A stretch of DNA of 64,000 nucleotides, from assembly GCF_001507335.1 (NCBI RefSeq), contig NZ_LMAH01000005.1, forward strand, positions 124,001 to 188,000, in the 5' to 3' direction. Source of the stretch: Chryseobacterium sp. JAH (lineage in GTDB: Bacteria > Bacteroidota > Bacteroidia > Flavobacteriales > Weeksellaceae). The translations under genes were made by a program, and so were the position numbers. The notes under the pieces are model-generated. The model was not told the DNA's origin and ran no database searches. It saw only the letters and a list, made by a program, of their open reading frames with translations. Below are positions 15,844 through 24,837 of the stretch, in pieces. Every line of letters starts with the position of its first letter. Within the stretch, counting starts at the first letter, position 1.

Positions 15844-16764
15844 ATGAAACTTTTAGTTGTAGGAAGTGTTGCTTTTGACGCAATAGAAACACCGTTTGGT
15901 AAAACAGATAAGATTTTAGGAGGAGCTGCCACATATATTGGGATTACTTCATCTGTAATGGGAGTGAAGTCTGGGATTGTTTCTGTTGTTGGAGGAGATT
16001 TTCCTCAGGAGCATCTTGATATGTTTACCAAAAGAGATATCAACATAGAAGGACTGGAAATCGTAAAAGATGGAAAAACTTTCTTCTGGTCGGGCAAATA
16101 TCACAATGATTTAAATACAAGAGATACCTTAGCAACTGAAGTGAACGTTCTTGAAAACTTCGACCCTAAAATTCCTGAATCAATGCAGGATGCAGAGATT
16201 TTACTTTTAGGAAATCTTCACCCAGGTGTTCAGCTTTCTGTTCTTGAAAAAATGAATCAGCGTCCTAAATTGGTTATTTTAGATACCATGAATTTCTGGA
16301 TGGATTCTGCGATGGATATTTTAAAAGATATGATTGCTAAAACTGATGTAATAAGCATCAATGATGAAGAAGCAAGACAACTTTCAGGAGAGTATTCTTT
16401 GGTGAAAGCAGCGAAGGTGATTCATACAATGGGACCAAAATTTGTGATCATAAAAAAAGGAGAGCACGGTGCGATTCTTTTCCATGATGGTAAAATATTT
16501 GCCATTCCTGCACTTCCATTAGAAGAAGTTTTCGATCCTACTGGTGCTGGAGATACTTTCGCAGGAGGTTTTGCAGCATATTTAGCGAAAAAAGGAACGT
16601 TCGATTTTGAAACAATGAAGTCAGCTTTAATCGTAGGATCTGCGATGGCTTCTTTCACAGTAGAAAAATTTGGAACAGAGAGACTTGAAGAAATTACAGA
16701 GGCTGATATGTTAGAAAGAATCAATCAATTTAAAGAATTGACGACTTTTACTGTTGAGCTGTAA
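15844..16764 (+). CDS. PfkB-family sugar/nucleoside kinase
   Basis: 306 residues. The ribokinase/PfkB fold is shown by the N-terminal LLVVGSVAFDAIETPFG strand with GGAATY substrate loop, and the C-terminal signature DPTGAGDTFAGGF (about residues 235-247), in which Asp of GAGD is the catalytic base and GAG forms the anion hole. Substrate cannot be told from sequence; ribose, adenosine or another furanoside are all possible. It is monocistronic in appearance, 112 bp after gldD and 91 bp before a SurA-like gene that has its own promoter element. Confidence 0.88.
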   Translation: MKLLVVGSVAFDAIETPFGKTDKILGGAATYIGITSSVMGVKSGIVSVVGGDFPQEHLDMFTKRDINIEGLEIVKDGKTFFWSGKYHNDLNTRDTLATEVNVLENFDPKIPESMQDAEILLLGNLHPGVQLSVLEKMNQRPKLVILDTMNFWMDSAMDILKDMIAKTDVISINDEEARQLSGEYSLVKAAKVIHTMGPKFVIIKKGEHGAILFHDGKIFAIPALPLEEVFDPTGAGDTFAGGFAAYLAKKGTFDFETMKSALIVGSAMASFTVEKFGTERLEEITEADMLERINQFKELTTFTVEL

Positions 16765-16826
16765 TCAATCAGGCTTTTTTAAGAAATATTTATAATAAAA
16801 AATTGAGTGTAATTCGCTAAGAATTA

Positions 16827-16834
16827 TAAATTTG
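16827..16834 (+). promoter_or_regulatory. -7 promoter element of the SurA-like gene
   Basis: TAAATTTG, full TAnnTTTG match, 21 bp before the ATG; a TTG lies 21 bp upstream of it. Confidence 0.5.
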
Positions 16835-16855
16835 CAACTCGTTTAAAATAGTAAA

Positions 16856-18223
16856 ATGATAAATAAATTAAAAATCGCTTTTCTTTTTGGAGTTTTTGCT
16901 TTGTTGTTTTCAACAAATGTACAGGCTCAGCTAAAGCAAGGTCAGTTGATTGATGGTATTGCGGCAGTGATTGGCGATGAAATTGTTCTCGAATCTGATG
17001 TGGAGGAACAGATGAATTATGCAAAGCAGCAAGGTGCTGGTACAGCAGATAAATGTGAGTTTCTTGAAAATCTTATCAATAACAAATTCCTTGTTTTTGA
17101 AGCTAAAAAAGATACCCTAATCGAAAACCGCTCTGCGTCAATCAAAGAGCAGGCAAATGCTAAATATAACCAGTTGCTTTCTCAGTTTCCTGATGAGAAA
17201 TCAATGTTGACGGCTTATAAATTCAGAACCGGATACGAGATGAAGAATGCTATCGAGAAAATTGATACAGATACGTATTACGGTCAGGCAAAATATCAGA
17301 GAATTACAGAAAAAGCTGATGTTACTCCAAATGAGGTGACAGACTTCTATAATCTGTACAAATCTCAGTTGCCGGAAATTAAAGATGAGGTTTCAATTTC
17401 TCAAATTGTTATGAAACCACAATTGACTGAGGCTCACAAAGATGAACTGATCAGTAAATTAAAGAAGATAAAACAGGATATTGCTGGTGGAGAAAGCTTT
17501 GAAAGCCAGGCAAGAATTTATTCTGAAGATCCAGGTTCTGCACCTAACGGAGGTTTGATGAAAAACGTATTCAAAGGTCAGATGGTTAAACCTTTCGAGG
17601 CTGCAGCTCTGAATCTTCAGGAAGGTGAAATTTCTGAACCTATTGAATCAGAGTTCGGATACCACATCATTCAGTTGGTGAAAAAGTCTGGTAAAGCTTA
17701 TGACGCAAGACATATTCTTTTGATGGCAACTCCTACAGATGCAGAGATGAATACAGCAAGAAAAAAATTAGATAGCATAAGAGGTCTAATTCTTGCTGAG
17801 AAAATTACTTTTAAAGATGCTTCTTTTAAATTTTCGGATGATAAAAAAACAAAATTTAACGCGGGAGTAATTGCTGGAGCTGATGGTTCAAATAAAATTG
17901 AAAGGGAAAGTATTCCTGTATCAATCAGCTACGAGCTGGCAGGACTGAACAAAGGAGATGTTACAACAGCATTTGATGATAAAGATGAAAGAGAAAGAAA
18001 AGTGGTGAAAATTGTAAAAATAGAAGATGTAATTCCTTCCCATCAAATTACTTTGGAAACTGACTATGACAGAATAAAGCAGATGGCTTTGAGAAAAAAA
18101 CAAGGCGAGATGGTTGAGAAATTTGTAAACTCAAAAATATCAACAACCTTTATTTCTATCGATGGCCGTTATGACAATTGTGATTTTAAAGGAAACTGGA
18201 AGAAAGAATCAATTAAAAAATAA
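16856..18223 (+). CDS. SurA-like periplasmic chaperone / peptidyl-prolyl isomerase
   Basis: 455 residues. Signal peptide ending VQAQ (about 24). A SurA N-terminal-type helical domain follows (IAAVIGDEIVLESDVEEQM), then two parvulin (PpiC) domains: the first at about 175-280 with EVSISQIVMKP and EFGYHIIQLV, the second from about 285 with DARHILLMATP. Parvulins isomerise prolyl bonds, and SurA relatives escort outer-membrane beta-barrel proteins. It ends in a strong terminator. In Bacteroidota two or three SurA paralogues are common, so I do not assign the symbol. Confidence 0.9.
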   Translation: MINKLKIAFLFGVFALLFSTNVQAQLKQGQLIDGIAAVIGDEIVLESDVEEQMNYAKQQGAGTADKCEFLENLINNKFLVFEAKKDTLIENRSASIKEQANAKYNQLLSQFPDEKSMLTAYKFRTGYEMKNAIEKIDTDTYYGQAKYQRITEKADVTPNEVTDFYNLYKSQLPEIKDEVSISQIVMKPQLTEAHKDELISKLKKIKQDIAGGESFESQARIYSEDPGSAPNGGLMKNVFKGQMVKPFEAAALNLQEGEISEPIESEFGYHIIQLVKKSGKAYDARHILLMATPTDAEMNTARKKLDSIRGLILAEKITFKDASFKFSDDKKTKFNAGVIAGADGSNKIERESIPVSISYELAGLNKGDVTTAFDDKDERERKVVKIVKIEDVIPSHQITLETDYDRIKQMALRKKQGEMVEKFVNSKISTTFISIDGRYDNCDFKGNWKKESIKK

Positions 18224-18228
18224 ATGAA

Positions 18229-18252
18229 AGCCTTCAGAATTTTCTGAAGGCT
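18229..18252 (+). terminator. Rho-independent terminator of the SurA-like gene
   Basis: Perfect 11-bp stem AGCCTTCAGAA / TTCTGAAGGCT with a two-base gap and a following T-run. Confidence 0.85.
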
Positions 18253-18281
18253 TTTTTTATGCAATTTGTACACGAGATCTA

Positions 18282-18310
18282 TTGTCAAATCTAGGTTTTT
18301 AGTATTTTTA
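18282..18310 (+). promoter_or_regulatory. Promoter of the nitronate monooxygenase-like gene
   Basis: TTG at 18282-18284, 18-bp spacer, TATTTTTA at 18303-18310 (one mismatch to TAnnTTTG). The ATG at 18315 lies 4 bp beyond, again suggesting a leaderless transcript. Confidence 0.5.
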
Positions 18311-18314
18311 CACC

Positions 18315-19304
18315 ATGAGCAATTTTATAGATTTCAATTCAGCCAAAAAACTTCACGAGATGCAGGAAAGCAAAAATAGAATTACCGAACTTTTTAATAT
18401 TCAGTATCCTATCATTCAGGCAGGCATGATCTGGCATTCCGGTTGGAAGTTGGCTTCTGCAGTTTCAAACTGTGGCGGATTGGGGCTGATTGGTTCTGCA
18501 AGCATGTATCCCGATATTTTACGCGAAAATATTCAGAAATGTAAGAAAGCTACCGATAAACCTTTTGGTGTTAATGTTGCTTTGCTTTACCCCAATTTAG
18601 AAGAAATTATCAATATCATTTTAGAGGAGGGTGTGAAAATAGTTTTTACATCGGCCGGAAGTCCTAAAACATATACCGAAATATTACAAAAAGAGGGAGT
18701 GAAAGTGGCACACGTAGTATCATCAACTAAGTTTGCGATGAAGTGTGAAGATGCCGGAGTAGACGCTGTTGTAGCCGAAGGATTTGAAGCAGGCGGTCAT
18801 AACGGAAGAGATGAAACCACAACTTTATGCCTGATTCCCAACGTAAGAAAACATATCTCAAAACCATTAATTGCAGCGGGTGGAATTGCCCTAGGTTCCC
18901 AAATGAAAGCAGCGATGATTTTAGGTGCAGACGGAGTACAGATCGGAAGCCGTTTTGCAGCTACGCTCGAAGCAAGTGCCCACGAAAAATGGAAGAAGAA
19001 AATCACCGAACTGAATGAAGGAGACACGCATTTAACCTTAAAAGAACTGGCTCCCGTACGATTGGTTAAAAATAAATTTTTCAATGATTTGGAAGATATC
19101 TATAACGTCGGGAGAAATTCGGAGTCATTAATAGCAGCTTTAGGAAGAGCAAGAGCAAAGAAAGGAATGTTTGAAGGTGACATGGAAGAAGGTGAGCTGG
19201 AAATCGGTCAGGTTTCAGCGTTGATTGATGAGGTTCTTCCTGTAAAAGAGGTTTTTGCCAATCTTTTGAGAGAATTTAATGCAACGAAAAATCCTGGTTT
19301 ATAA
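18315..19304 (+). CDS. Nitronate monooxygenase / FabK-like flavoprotein
   Basis: 329 residues, TIM-barrel FMN enzyme of the 2-nitropropane dioxygenase family. Visible motifs: YPIIQAGMIWHSGWKLA at about residues 33-49, GGLGLIGS, the AGGHNGRDE catalytic loop (the His is the usual base in nitronate monooxygenases), and the FMN phosphate loops AAGGIALG and GADGVQIGSRF. Members either oxidise nitronates or act as enoyl-ACP reductase II; the sequence does not decide. An alternative start at Met17 would match shorter homologues. The alpha/beta hydrolase gene follows after 3 bp and is clearly co-transcribed. Confidence 0.85.
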   Translation: MSNFIDFNSAKKLHEMQESKNRITELFNIQYPIIQAGMIWHSGWKLASAVSNCGGLGLIGSASMYPDILRENIQKCKKATDKPFGVNVALLYPNLEEIINIILEEGVKIVFTSAGSPKTYTEILQKEGVKVAHVVSSTKFAMKCEDAGVDAVVAEGFEAGGHNGRDETTTLCLIPNVRKHISKPLIAAGGIALGSQMKAAMILGADGVQIGSRFAATLEASAHEKWKKKITELNEGDTHLTLKELAPVRLVKNKFFNDLEDIYNVGRNSESLIAALGRARAKKGMFEGDMEEGELEIGQVSALIDEVLPVKEVFANLLREFNATKNPGL

Positions 19305-19307
19305 ATA

Positions 19308-20081
19308 ATGATTGAAAAGGTAATTGATGTAAAAGGGCAAAACTTATTTATAAAATTTAATCATTCATTCGAAAACAAACCGACAATTGTGTTTTTGCAT
19401 GATTCTTTAGGCTCAGTTGAGCTTTGGAGAGATTTTCCTGAGAAACTGGCTACTGCTGTTCGTTGTAATTTTCTAGTCTACGACCGCCTTGGATATGGAA
19501 AGTCCTTTACAATGGCGACCCATAAAAGAGAGAGCAATTACATGGAACTGGAAGCTGATTTGCTTAATGATTTGCTTTCTAAATTAAATATTAAAGATGC
19601 GGTTCTTTTCGGGCACAGCGATGGCGGTACAATTGCATTAATTGCTGCATCTAAATATTCTGAAAAAGTAAAAGCTTTAATCTGCGAGGCCGGACATATT
19701 TTTGTGGAAGATATTACAGTGCAAGGCGTGAAAAAAGCTTTAGATGCTTACAAAACCACAAATCTGCCGGAACGTCTGCAAAAATACCACGGGGATAAAG
19801 TGGATACCATTGTAAAAGCATGGACAGAAATTTGGCTCAGCGATGAATTCAGATCTTGGAATATTGAGCCAATGTTGAAAAATATTATCTGTCCACTCTT
19901 ATTTGTTCAGGGAGAAAACGATGAGTACGGAAGTTTGGATCAGGTTGATAAGACGTTTACACAGGTAAGCGGAAATTCAGAAAAGTTTATCATTCCGAAT
20001 GTTGGGCATACACCGCATAAAGAAACTCCCGAGATTGTTTTAAATAAATCAATTGAATTTATAAACTCAACCATAATTTGA
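19308..20081 (+). CDS. Alpha/beta hydrolase
   Basis: 257 residues, soluble. The nucleophile elbow is GHSDGG (Ser at about 104), the acid is probably Asp in GENDEYG (about 206), and the base His lies in NVGHTPH (about 235). HDSLGSVELWRDFP near the N-terminus is the HG-type oxyanion segment with HD in place of HG. The substrate is unknown. The gene starts 3 bp after the stop of the flavoprotein gene, so the two form an operon and may act on a common small substrate. Confidence 0.88.
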   Translation: MIEKVIDVKGQNLFIKFNHSFENKPTIVFLHDSLGSVELWRDFPEKLATAVRCNFLVYDRLGYGKSFTMATHKRESNYMELEADLLNDLLSKLNIKDAVLFGHSDGGTIALIAASKYSEKVKALICEAGHIFVEDITVQGVKKALDAYKTTNLPERLQKYHGDKVDTIVKAWTEIWLSDEFRSWNIEPMLKNIICPLLFVQGENDEYGSLDQVDKTFTQVSGNSEKFIIPNVGHTPHKETPEIVLNKSIEFINSTII

Positions 20082-20144
20082 TTTGCGAAAGTTCAAAGAA
20101 TTTTTGGTAAATATCTCTTATTTAAAAAAAAATCAATACGAGAA

Positions 20145-20188
20145 GACTTTAGTCCGCTTTAATGGTATGAACTAAATGGCTTCAGCCA
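20145..20188. repeat. Paired-palindrome intergenic repeat
   Basis: GACTTTAGTC at 20145-20154 and TGGCTTCAGCCA at 20177-20188 are separated by a short AT-rich spacer (ATGGTATGAAC). This combination resembles a dispersed GACTAAAGTC / GGCTnnAGCC repeat seen between convergent genes in Chryseobacterium-like genomes. It sits between convergent genes here and lacks a T-run. Confidence 0.45.
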
Positions 20189-20192
20189 AAAA

Positions 20193-20810
20193 CTATAAGC
20201 CGTTCAGTTCAAATTCTATATTTTTTATTGCCTGAACTTCGTACTTTTCTTTAAAATATTCAGTTTTAAAAATACTTTCAAGCTCCAAAAAATGCTTTAA
20301 GACTTTTCTTCTTCCCGGTTTGTAGAGAAAATCAGGATAAATGGAATATTCTTTTCGGATGTTTTTGGTATAATCTAAATATGTTTCAGGATCTTTTCCC
20401 AGAATAGACAAATCAACATCTAATAAATAACTGATATCACTTTTTTCAGATTTCTGATGAGATTTTGTCGCTAAAATCTGTTCTGAGATTTCGGTAATGT
20501 CAGTTTCATTTAAACCCAACTTTTGAAGTCTCGACTTTGCAAATTCTGCACTCTTTTCTTCATTCAGTTTTGAAGTTGCGTCATAAATCACATCATGATA
20601 AAAAACGGAAAAGGAAACAGTACGGAAGTCTAGGATTTTATCTTTCACAAATTCCAATTCAGAAAGCATATTCTCCAAATGGCTTAAACTGTGATAATGT
20701 CTTCCTTTTTCAGAGTATTTCTTTTCAATTTCAAGCCATAAATTGTCAGCCAGTATTTCATTCTGACTGAATGATAAACAAAGTTGAAAGAAATAGTCTC
20801 TTAAATTCAT
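20193..20810 (-). CDS. Predicted metal-dependent HD-like phosphohydrolase (COG4339)
   Basis: 205 residues, helical and soluble. The pattern RHYHSLSHLENML (about 37-49) and SVFYHDVIYD (about 68-77) gives the His and His-Asp residues of a divergent HD domain, as in COG4339 proteins. A third conserved acid lies in DVDLSILG. The substrate is unknown; HD enzymes hydrolyse phosphoester bonds using bound metal. The rhodanese gene lies 24 bp upstream in the same direction, but a hairpin ends that gene first. Confidence 0.78.
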   Translation of the reverse strand: MNLRDYFFQLCLSFSQNEILADNLWLEIEKKYSEKGRHYHSLSHLENMLSELEFVKDKILDFRTVSFSVFYHDVIYDATSKLNEEKSAEFAKSRLQKLGLNETDITEISEQILATKSHQKSEKSDISYLLDVDLSILGKDPETYLDYTKNIRKEYSIYPDFLYKPGRRKVLKHFLELESIFKTEYFKEKYEVQAIKNIEFELNGL

Positions 20811-20827
20811 ACTTAAAGATATAAAAA

Positions 20828-20848
20828 AAGGAACTTAAAAAGTTCCTT
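20828..20848 (-). terminator. Rho-independent terminator of the rhodanese gene
   Basis: Stem AAGGAACTT / AAGTTCCTT with a three-base loop, followed on the minus strand by seven T. The stem overlaps the rhodanese stop codon. Confidence 0.7.
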
Positions 20849-21134
20849 GATTTGCTTCTAAATGCGCTTTCAACTCTGACCATCCGCCACCGTTGTAGCC
20901 ATCTTTTAAACCTTCAGACTGAAGGAATTCTAATGCCTTTCCGCTTCTGTTTCCGCTTCTGCAAAACAATACAACTGGTTTTTCAATTGACAAAATCTCG
21001 TCTTTTCTGTCTTCTACTTCACCTAAAGGAATATTCTGAGCACCGTCAATACTTCCGTCCATTTCCAATTCCATGGGTTCACGAACGTCGATTAAGTGGT
21101 AATTTCCTGATTTTAAAACTTCTGCTAATGACAT
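20835..21134 (-). CDS. Single-domain rhodanese-like protein
   Basis: 99 residues, one rhodanese domain with no signal peptide. The active-site loop CRSGNRSGKAL carries the Cys that would bear a persulfide, preceded by the IDVREPMELE motif. Single-domain rhodaneses move sulfane sulfur; the physiological acceptor is unknown. The promoter probably lies in the 105-bp region shared with the divergent queG gene. Confidence 0.9.
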   Translation of the reverse strand: MSLAEVLKSGNYHLIDVREPMELEMDGSIDGAQNIPLGEVEDRKDEILSIEKPVVLFCRSGNRSGKALEFLQSEGLKDGYNGGGWSELKAHLEANQGTF

Positions 21135-21219
21135 AATATTTGATTTTTTAGAGTTAATACATTAAATGGATCATAAATTTTTCACAAATCCAAAGACCAA
21201 CAAATTTATAAAATAATCT

Positions 21220-21227
21220 TAGTTTTG
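21220..21227 (+). promoter_or_regulatory. -7 promoter element of queG
   Basis: TAGTTTTG, a full TAnnTTTG match, 12 bp before the ATG at 21240. Confidence 0.5.
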
Positions 21228-21239
21228 CAATGTAAAATA

Positions 21240-22187
21240 ATGAATTCAACTTCCGAAAAATATTCACAATTAATTAAGGCCAAAGCCAAAAGTTTTGGGT
21301 TTCAGAATTGTGGAATTTCCAAAGCAGATTTTCTCGAAGAAGACGCTCGTCATTTGGAAAAGTGGCTCAAAAATAATTTCCATGGCGAAATGAAATACAT
21401 GGAAAATCATTTTGATAAACGTCTCGATCCGCGATTGCTGGTGGAAGGTTCAAAATCAGTTATTTCGCTTTCTTACAATTACTTTCCTGAAGAAAAAATT
21501 TCCACTTTAGAGAATTTTAAAATATCAAAATATGCTTACGCAGAAGATTACCATGAAGTGATCAAAGAAATTCTCCGAGATATGGTTCTGGAATTGCAAA
21601 ACGAAATTGGTGATTTTGGTTTCCGTGTATTTGTAGATTCTGCTCCTGTTCTTGAAAGGAGCTGGGCCAAAAAATCAGGAATTGGCTGGGTAGGGAAGAA
21701 TGCTAATTTAATTACCAAACAAAGTGGCTCATTCTATTTTTTAGCTGAAATCATCTGCGACCTGGAATTGGTTAATGATAATGAAACAACTGATCACTGC
21801 GGAAGCTGCAGGAAATGTATTGATGCCTGTCCCACAGATGCGATTGTGTCTGATAAAATTGTGGATGGAAGCAAATGTATTTCTTATGCGACAATCGAAT
21901 TGAAAAATGAAATTCCGGATTATTTTAAAGACAGAATGGAGGAGTGGATGTTTGGCTGCGATATCTGTCAGGACGTCTGCCCATGGAACCGTTTTTCTGC
22001 TCCGAGTCTTCAGACGAAATTTAAACCCAATGAAGCATTAAAAAATTTCAGGAAAGGGGAGTGGAAAGAATTAACTCAGGAGCTATTCTCGGAAATCTTC
22101 AGAAAGTCACCGGTAAAACGGACGAAATTTACGGGATTGAAAAGAAATATTGAATTTTTGAATGGCTTTTCGGAACAATTGATGTAA
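21240..22187 (+). CDS. queG: Epoxyqueuosine reductase QueG
   Basis: 315 residues from ATG 21240; the in-frame TTG at 21225 overlaps the promoter element. It reduces epoxyqueuosine to queuosine in tRNA using cobalamin and iron-sulfur clusters. The catalytic region is [23 protein letters not shown] (Asp in VDSAP). Two 4Fe-4S motifs follow: [15 protein letters not shown] and [11 protein letters not shown]. It has no HEAT-repeat extension, so it is the short form of the family. It appears monocistronic. Confidence 0.95.
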   Translation: MNSTSEKYSQLIKAKAKSFGFQNCGISKADFLEEDARHLEKWLKNNFHGEMKYMENHFDKRLDPRLLVEGSKSVISLSYNYFPEEKISTLENFKISKYAYAEDYHEVIKEILRDMVLELQNEIGDFGFRVFVDSAPVLERSWAKKSGIGWVGKNANLITKQSGSFYFLAEIICDLELVNDNETTDHCGSCRKCIDACPTDAIVSDKIVDGSKCISYATIELKNEIPDYFKDRMEEWMFGCDICQDVCPWNRFSAPSLQTKFKPNEALKNFRKGEWKELTQELFSEIFRKSPVKRTKFTGLKRNIEFLNGFSEQLM

Positions 22188-22547
22188 AATCTAAAGTTGA
22201 AAATACCTGTTTGAAAATTTTACTTTCCAAAAATAAAGTGGGTAATTGTCCTTTCCTTAAAATTTTGTTTTTAAAGAAACTAAAGATTTTAATTCGCAAA
22301 AATTAAAAAATCCTGTCCTGTAAAAGAAAAATTGACTTTCAAAAAGATATTATCTTTAAGAAAATCAACGTTTTTTCTGAGTTCTTTTAGGAGCTGTTTT
22401 TACTCTTACTTTAAATCTTTTTTGGGATTTCGTGTTTTTGTGCATATTCGTGATACTTTGTTGACTAAATTTACTGATTTTTCGGAATAAAACAAATACT
22501 TTTACGAAAAATTGATAATTAAATTTTATTCATCTACAATCATCAAC
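22188..22547. other. 360-bp AT-rich gap without a gene
   Basis: I see no coding region, tRNA or terminator here. Poly-A and poly-T tracts dominate, as in a promoter region for the downstream DUF2459 gene, but no full TTG-N19-TAnnTTTG match was found. Confidence 0.5.
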
Positions 22548-23231
22548 ATGAGTGCGAAAATAATATTCATTTACCTCCTTAAAACTTTAGGAATCATCTT
22601 GGGAATCATCGTAGTGTACGCACTTTTGGGCTATTTGCTGCCATTCATTGAAGTTTCGGCAAAAGATGATGGCGGCAAAAAACAAGTTCCCATATATATC
22701 TACACCAATGGCGTTCATACCGATATCGTCATGCCCGTGAAAAATGATCTTCACGACTGGAGTTCTAGCATTCCTTTCGCAAATACAACATCGAAAAAAA
22801 CAGATTATAACTATGTGGGAATAGGTTGGGGTGATAAAGGTTTTTATCTGGATACACCGACGTGGGCAGATCTGAAATTTTCAACCGCTGTGAAAGCTGC
22901 TTTTTGGATGAGTGAATCTGCAATGCATACTTCATTTTATAAAACAATGACGGAAGCATCAGACTGCAAAAAAATAATGATCAGCAGAAAGCAGTATCAG
23001 GATCTTATCAAATTTATTGATGCTAAATTTGATAAAGATCAGAAAGGTAATTATATTTTGATCCCAACGAAAGCGGTTTACAGTGATAATGATGCTTTTT
23101 ATGATGCGCGGGGACGTTACAGCTTCTTAGATACCTGCAACACGTGGGCAAATAATGCCTTGAAAGCAGCCGGCCAAAAAGCAGCACTTTGGACACCTAC
23201 AGACTACGGAATTTTCATTCATTATAAATAA
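22548..23231 (+). CDS. DUF2459 / TIGR02117 family membrane-anchored protein
   Basis: 227 residues from ATG 22548; a start at 22512 would add twelve residues before the membrane helix. One N-terminal transmembrane segment (about 3-30) is followed by an extracytoplasmic domain. The family signature is YIYTNGVHTDIVMP, with YVGIGWGDKGFYLDTPTW and later FLDTCNTWANNALKAAG. The conserved His (VHTD) and Cys (DTCNTW) recall a papain/NlpC-like arrangement, though no activity is established to my knowledge. It lies 5 bp upstream of a murein L,D-transpeptidase-like gene, which suggests a shared envelope role. Confidence 0.8.
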   Translation: MSAKIIFIYLLKTLGIILGIIVVYALLGYLLPFIEVSAKDDGGKKQVPIYIYTNGVHTDIVMPVKNDLHDWSSSIPFANTTSKKTDYNYVGIGWGDKGFYLDTPTWADLKFSTAVKAAFWMSESAMHTSFYKTMTEASDCKKIMISRKQYQDLIKFIDAKFDKDQKGNYILIPTKAVYSDNDAFYDARGRYSFLDTCNTWANNALKAAGQKAALWTPTDYGIFIHYK

Positions 23232-23236
23232 TTCAA

Positions 23237-23893
23237 GTGCGATTTTCCTTTTTATTTTTGATGGTACTTTTTTTTGTTTCATGTCAGAATGATAGCAAGA
23301 GGTCGTTACGCACGATTATTTCTAAGGAAAAGACAGGTGTTGGAATAAAGAAACCGGAATTAGATTTAATTAAAACAAAAAAGAAAGCGCAGGAAGCTCT
23401 TGACTTTTGCAGAAGAAAAAACATGAATTATGATTTCTGCATTCTGATTGATATGAGCCTGCATTCTGGGGTAAACCGTTTTGTAATATGGGATTTTACA
23501 AAGGGTAAAATTTCGGGTCAATATCTTGTTGGTCATGGTTGCGGAAAAAACGCATGGAGCAGTGATGAATCAAAAGAAGATCCATCATTCAGCAATGAAG
23601 ACGGAAGTCACCTTTCTTCATTGGGAAAGTATATGATATCAGGAAGAGGTCACAGCGATTGGGGAATTAATATAAAATATTTGATGCACGGACTTGAAGA
23701 GACCAACAGTAATGCAATGAAGAGATTTATCGTTTTTCATTCATGGAATTTGATGAGCGATAAAGAGGTTTTTCCAAAAGGCTCACCGGAAGGCTGGGGC
23801 TGCCCGACGATTTCAAATAATGCGATGAGAAAGATTGATCCGCTCATTAAAAAGTCTGGAAAGCCAGTTTTGATGTGGATTTATAATGAATAA
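23237..23893 (+). CDS. Murein L,D-transpeptidase catalytic domain-like lipoprotein (YkuD_2)
   Basis: 218 residues with a GTG start 5 bp after the preceding stop. A signal peptide with lipobox FFVSC predicts a lipoprotein. The C-terminal half matches the YkuD_2 family: FCILIDMSLHSGVNRFVIWD, then FIVFHSWN and the active-site strand PEGWGCPTIS, where the Cys is the expected nucleophile and the preceding His (FHSW) its partner. The role is cross-linking or trimming peptidoglycan, or hydrolysing a peptide. Operon with the DUF2459 gene. Confidence 0.85.
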   Translation: MRFSFLFLMVLFFVSCQNDSKRSLRTIISKEKTGVGIKKPELDLIKTKKKAQEALDFCRRKNMNYDFCILIDMSLHSGVNRFVIWDFTKGKISGQYLVGHGCGKNAWSSDESKEDPSFSNEDGSHLSSLGKYMISGRGHSDWGINIKYLMHGLEETNSNAMKRFIVFHSWNLMSDKEVFPKGSPEGWGCPTISNNAMRKIDPLIKKSGKPVLMWIYNE

Positions 23894-23993
23894 ACATCCC
23901 TGAATAATCATAGAAACTTTCTTTTATCGGAAAATGAATATATTTTCAGTGAAATTTTTTAAGTAGAAAAAATACCTTTGAACTGATTCTCCA

Positions 23994-24485
23994 TTAGTCT
24001 AAAAAGTCTGGAGGATAGGTTTTTTGATTGTATTTCAGATCAAGTTGTTTAAGTAATTGTTTTCTTTCTTCAGTTAATTCCGGCATTTTTAAAAATTCTC
24101 CGAAAGCAACAGGTTCGCCTATTTCCACAAACATTTTTTCCAGTCCGGCAGGAACTACAGTACAAAGTAATCTTGCGAATTCTTTGGATTGATTCTTAAA
24201 ACAGTGCACTGCTCCTCCCAAAGGAATGTTGATGAATCCATCTTTACCAACCGTCTTTTTCTCATGTTCTGTTTTAAATTCTACTTCTCCCTCCAAAACA
24301 TAAAACATCTCCTGCGTATCTTCGTGAGCATGCGGAGGTGGCCCTCCATTGGGAGGTACAACCATTTCTATCACTGCATAGTTGCCATTCGTTTGATCAC
24401 CCGAGATTATAATTCTATAATTTCCGCCAGCAATGCCTAAGAATTGACCTTCTTTGCTTTCGATTATTGTAATATCTTTATTCAT
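23994..24485 (-). CDS. Cupin-domain protein
   Basis: 163 residues, soluble. The cupin motif 1 is visible as PPPHAHEDTQEMFYVLEGEVEF (His and His then Glu metal ligands) and motif 2 as GGAVHCFKN. Such single-domain cupins may be oxygenases, isomerases or binding proteins; nothing nearby narrows this. It is convergent with the L,D-transpeptidase gene. The C-terminal tail (about residue 125 onward) is helical and ends in PPDFLD. Confidence 0.85.
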   Translation of the reverse strand: MNKDITIIESKEGQFLGIAGGNYRIIISGDQTNGNYAVIEMVVPPNGGPPPHAHEDTQEMFYVLEGEVEFKTEHEKKTVGKDGFINIPLGGAVHCFKNQSKEFARLLCTVVPAGLEKMFVEIGEPVAFGEFLKMPELTEERKQLLKQLDLKYNQKTYPPDFLD

Positions 24486-24643
24486 CCTAATTATTTGAGT
24501 ACTCTCTACTTTATTCTTACCTTTAATTATCTAAATTAATAAAAATATTACACGCAACAATTCATTTGATTGATAATAATGAAATAGTAGAAGGGGAAAA
24601 GCTGTTTTTCCCTGTTACATGAATTTACCTTGTGAATAAAATC

Positions 24644-24677
24644 AAAAGGCACCAACTGTCTGCAGTTAGTGCCTTTT
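24644..24677 (-). terminator. Bidirectional hairpin terminator beyond tRNA-Leu
   Basis: Long stem AAAAGGCACCAACTG / CAGTTAGTGCCTTTT with one mismatch and a TCTG loop. It lies directly past the 3' end of the minus-strand tRNA, with T-rich DNA on both outer sides. Confidence 0.8.
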
Positions 24678-24680
24678 TTG

Positions 24681-24762
24681 TACCCAGTACCAGAATCGAA
24701 CTGGTACATCTTTCGATACTAGAGTTTGAGTCTAGCGCGTCTACCAATTCCGCCAACTGGGC
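24681..24762 (-). tRNA. tRNA-Leu (CAA)
   Basis: 82 nt on the minus strand, with no encoded CCA. The acceptor stem is GCCCAGT / ACTGGGT plus discriminator A. The anticodon stem CTAGA / TCTAG closes a CTCAAAC loop, so the anticodon is CAA. The T arm is ACCAG-TTCGATT-CTGGT. A long class II variable arm supports leucine. It is the only tRNA seen in the window. Confidence 0.95.
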
Positions 24763-24837
24763 TTGATGTTTGTTTTAAATTGGTGTGCAAATATAGGAAC
24801 TTTTTTTAATGTTCAAAAACTTTTTGCGAATTTTTCT

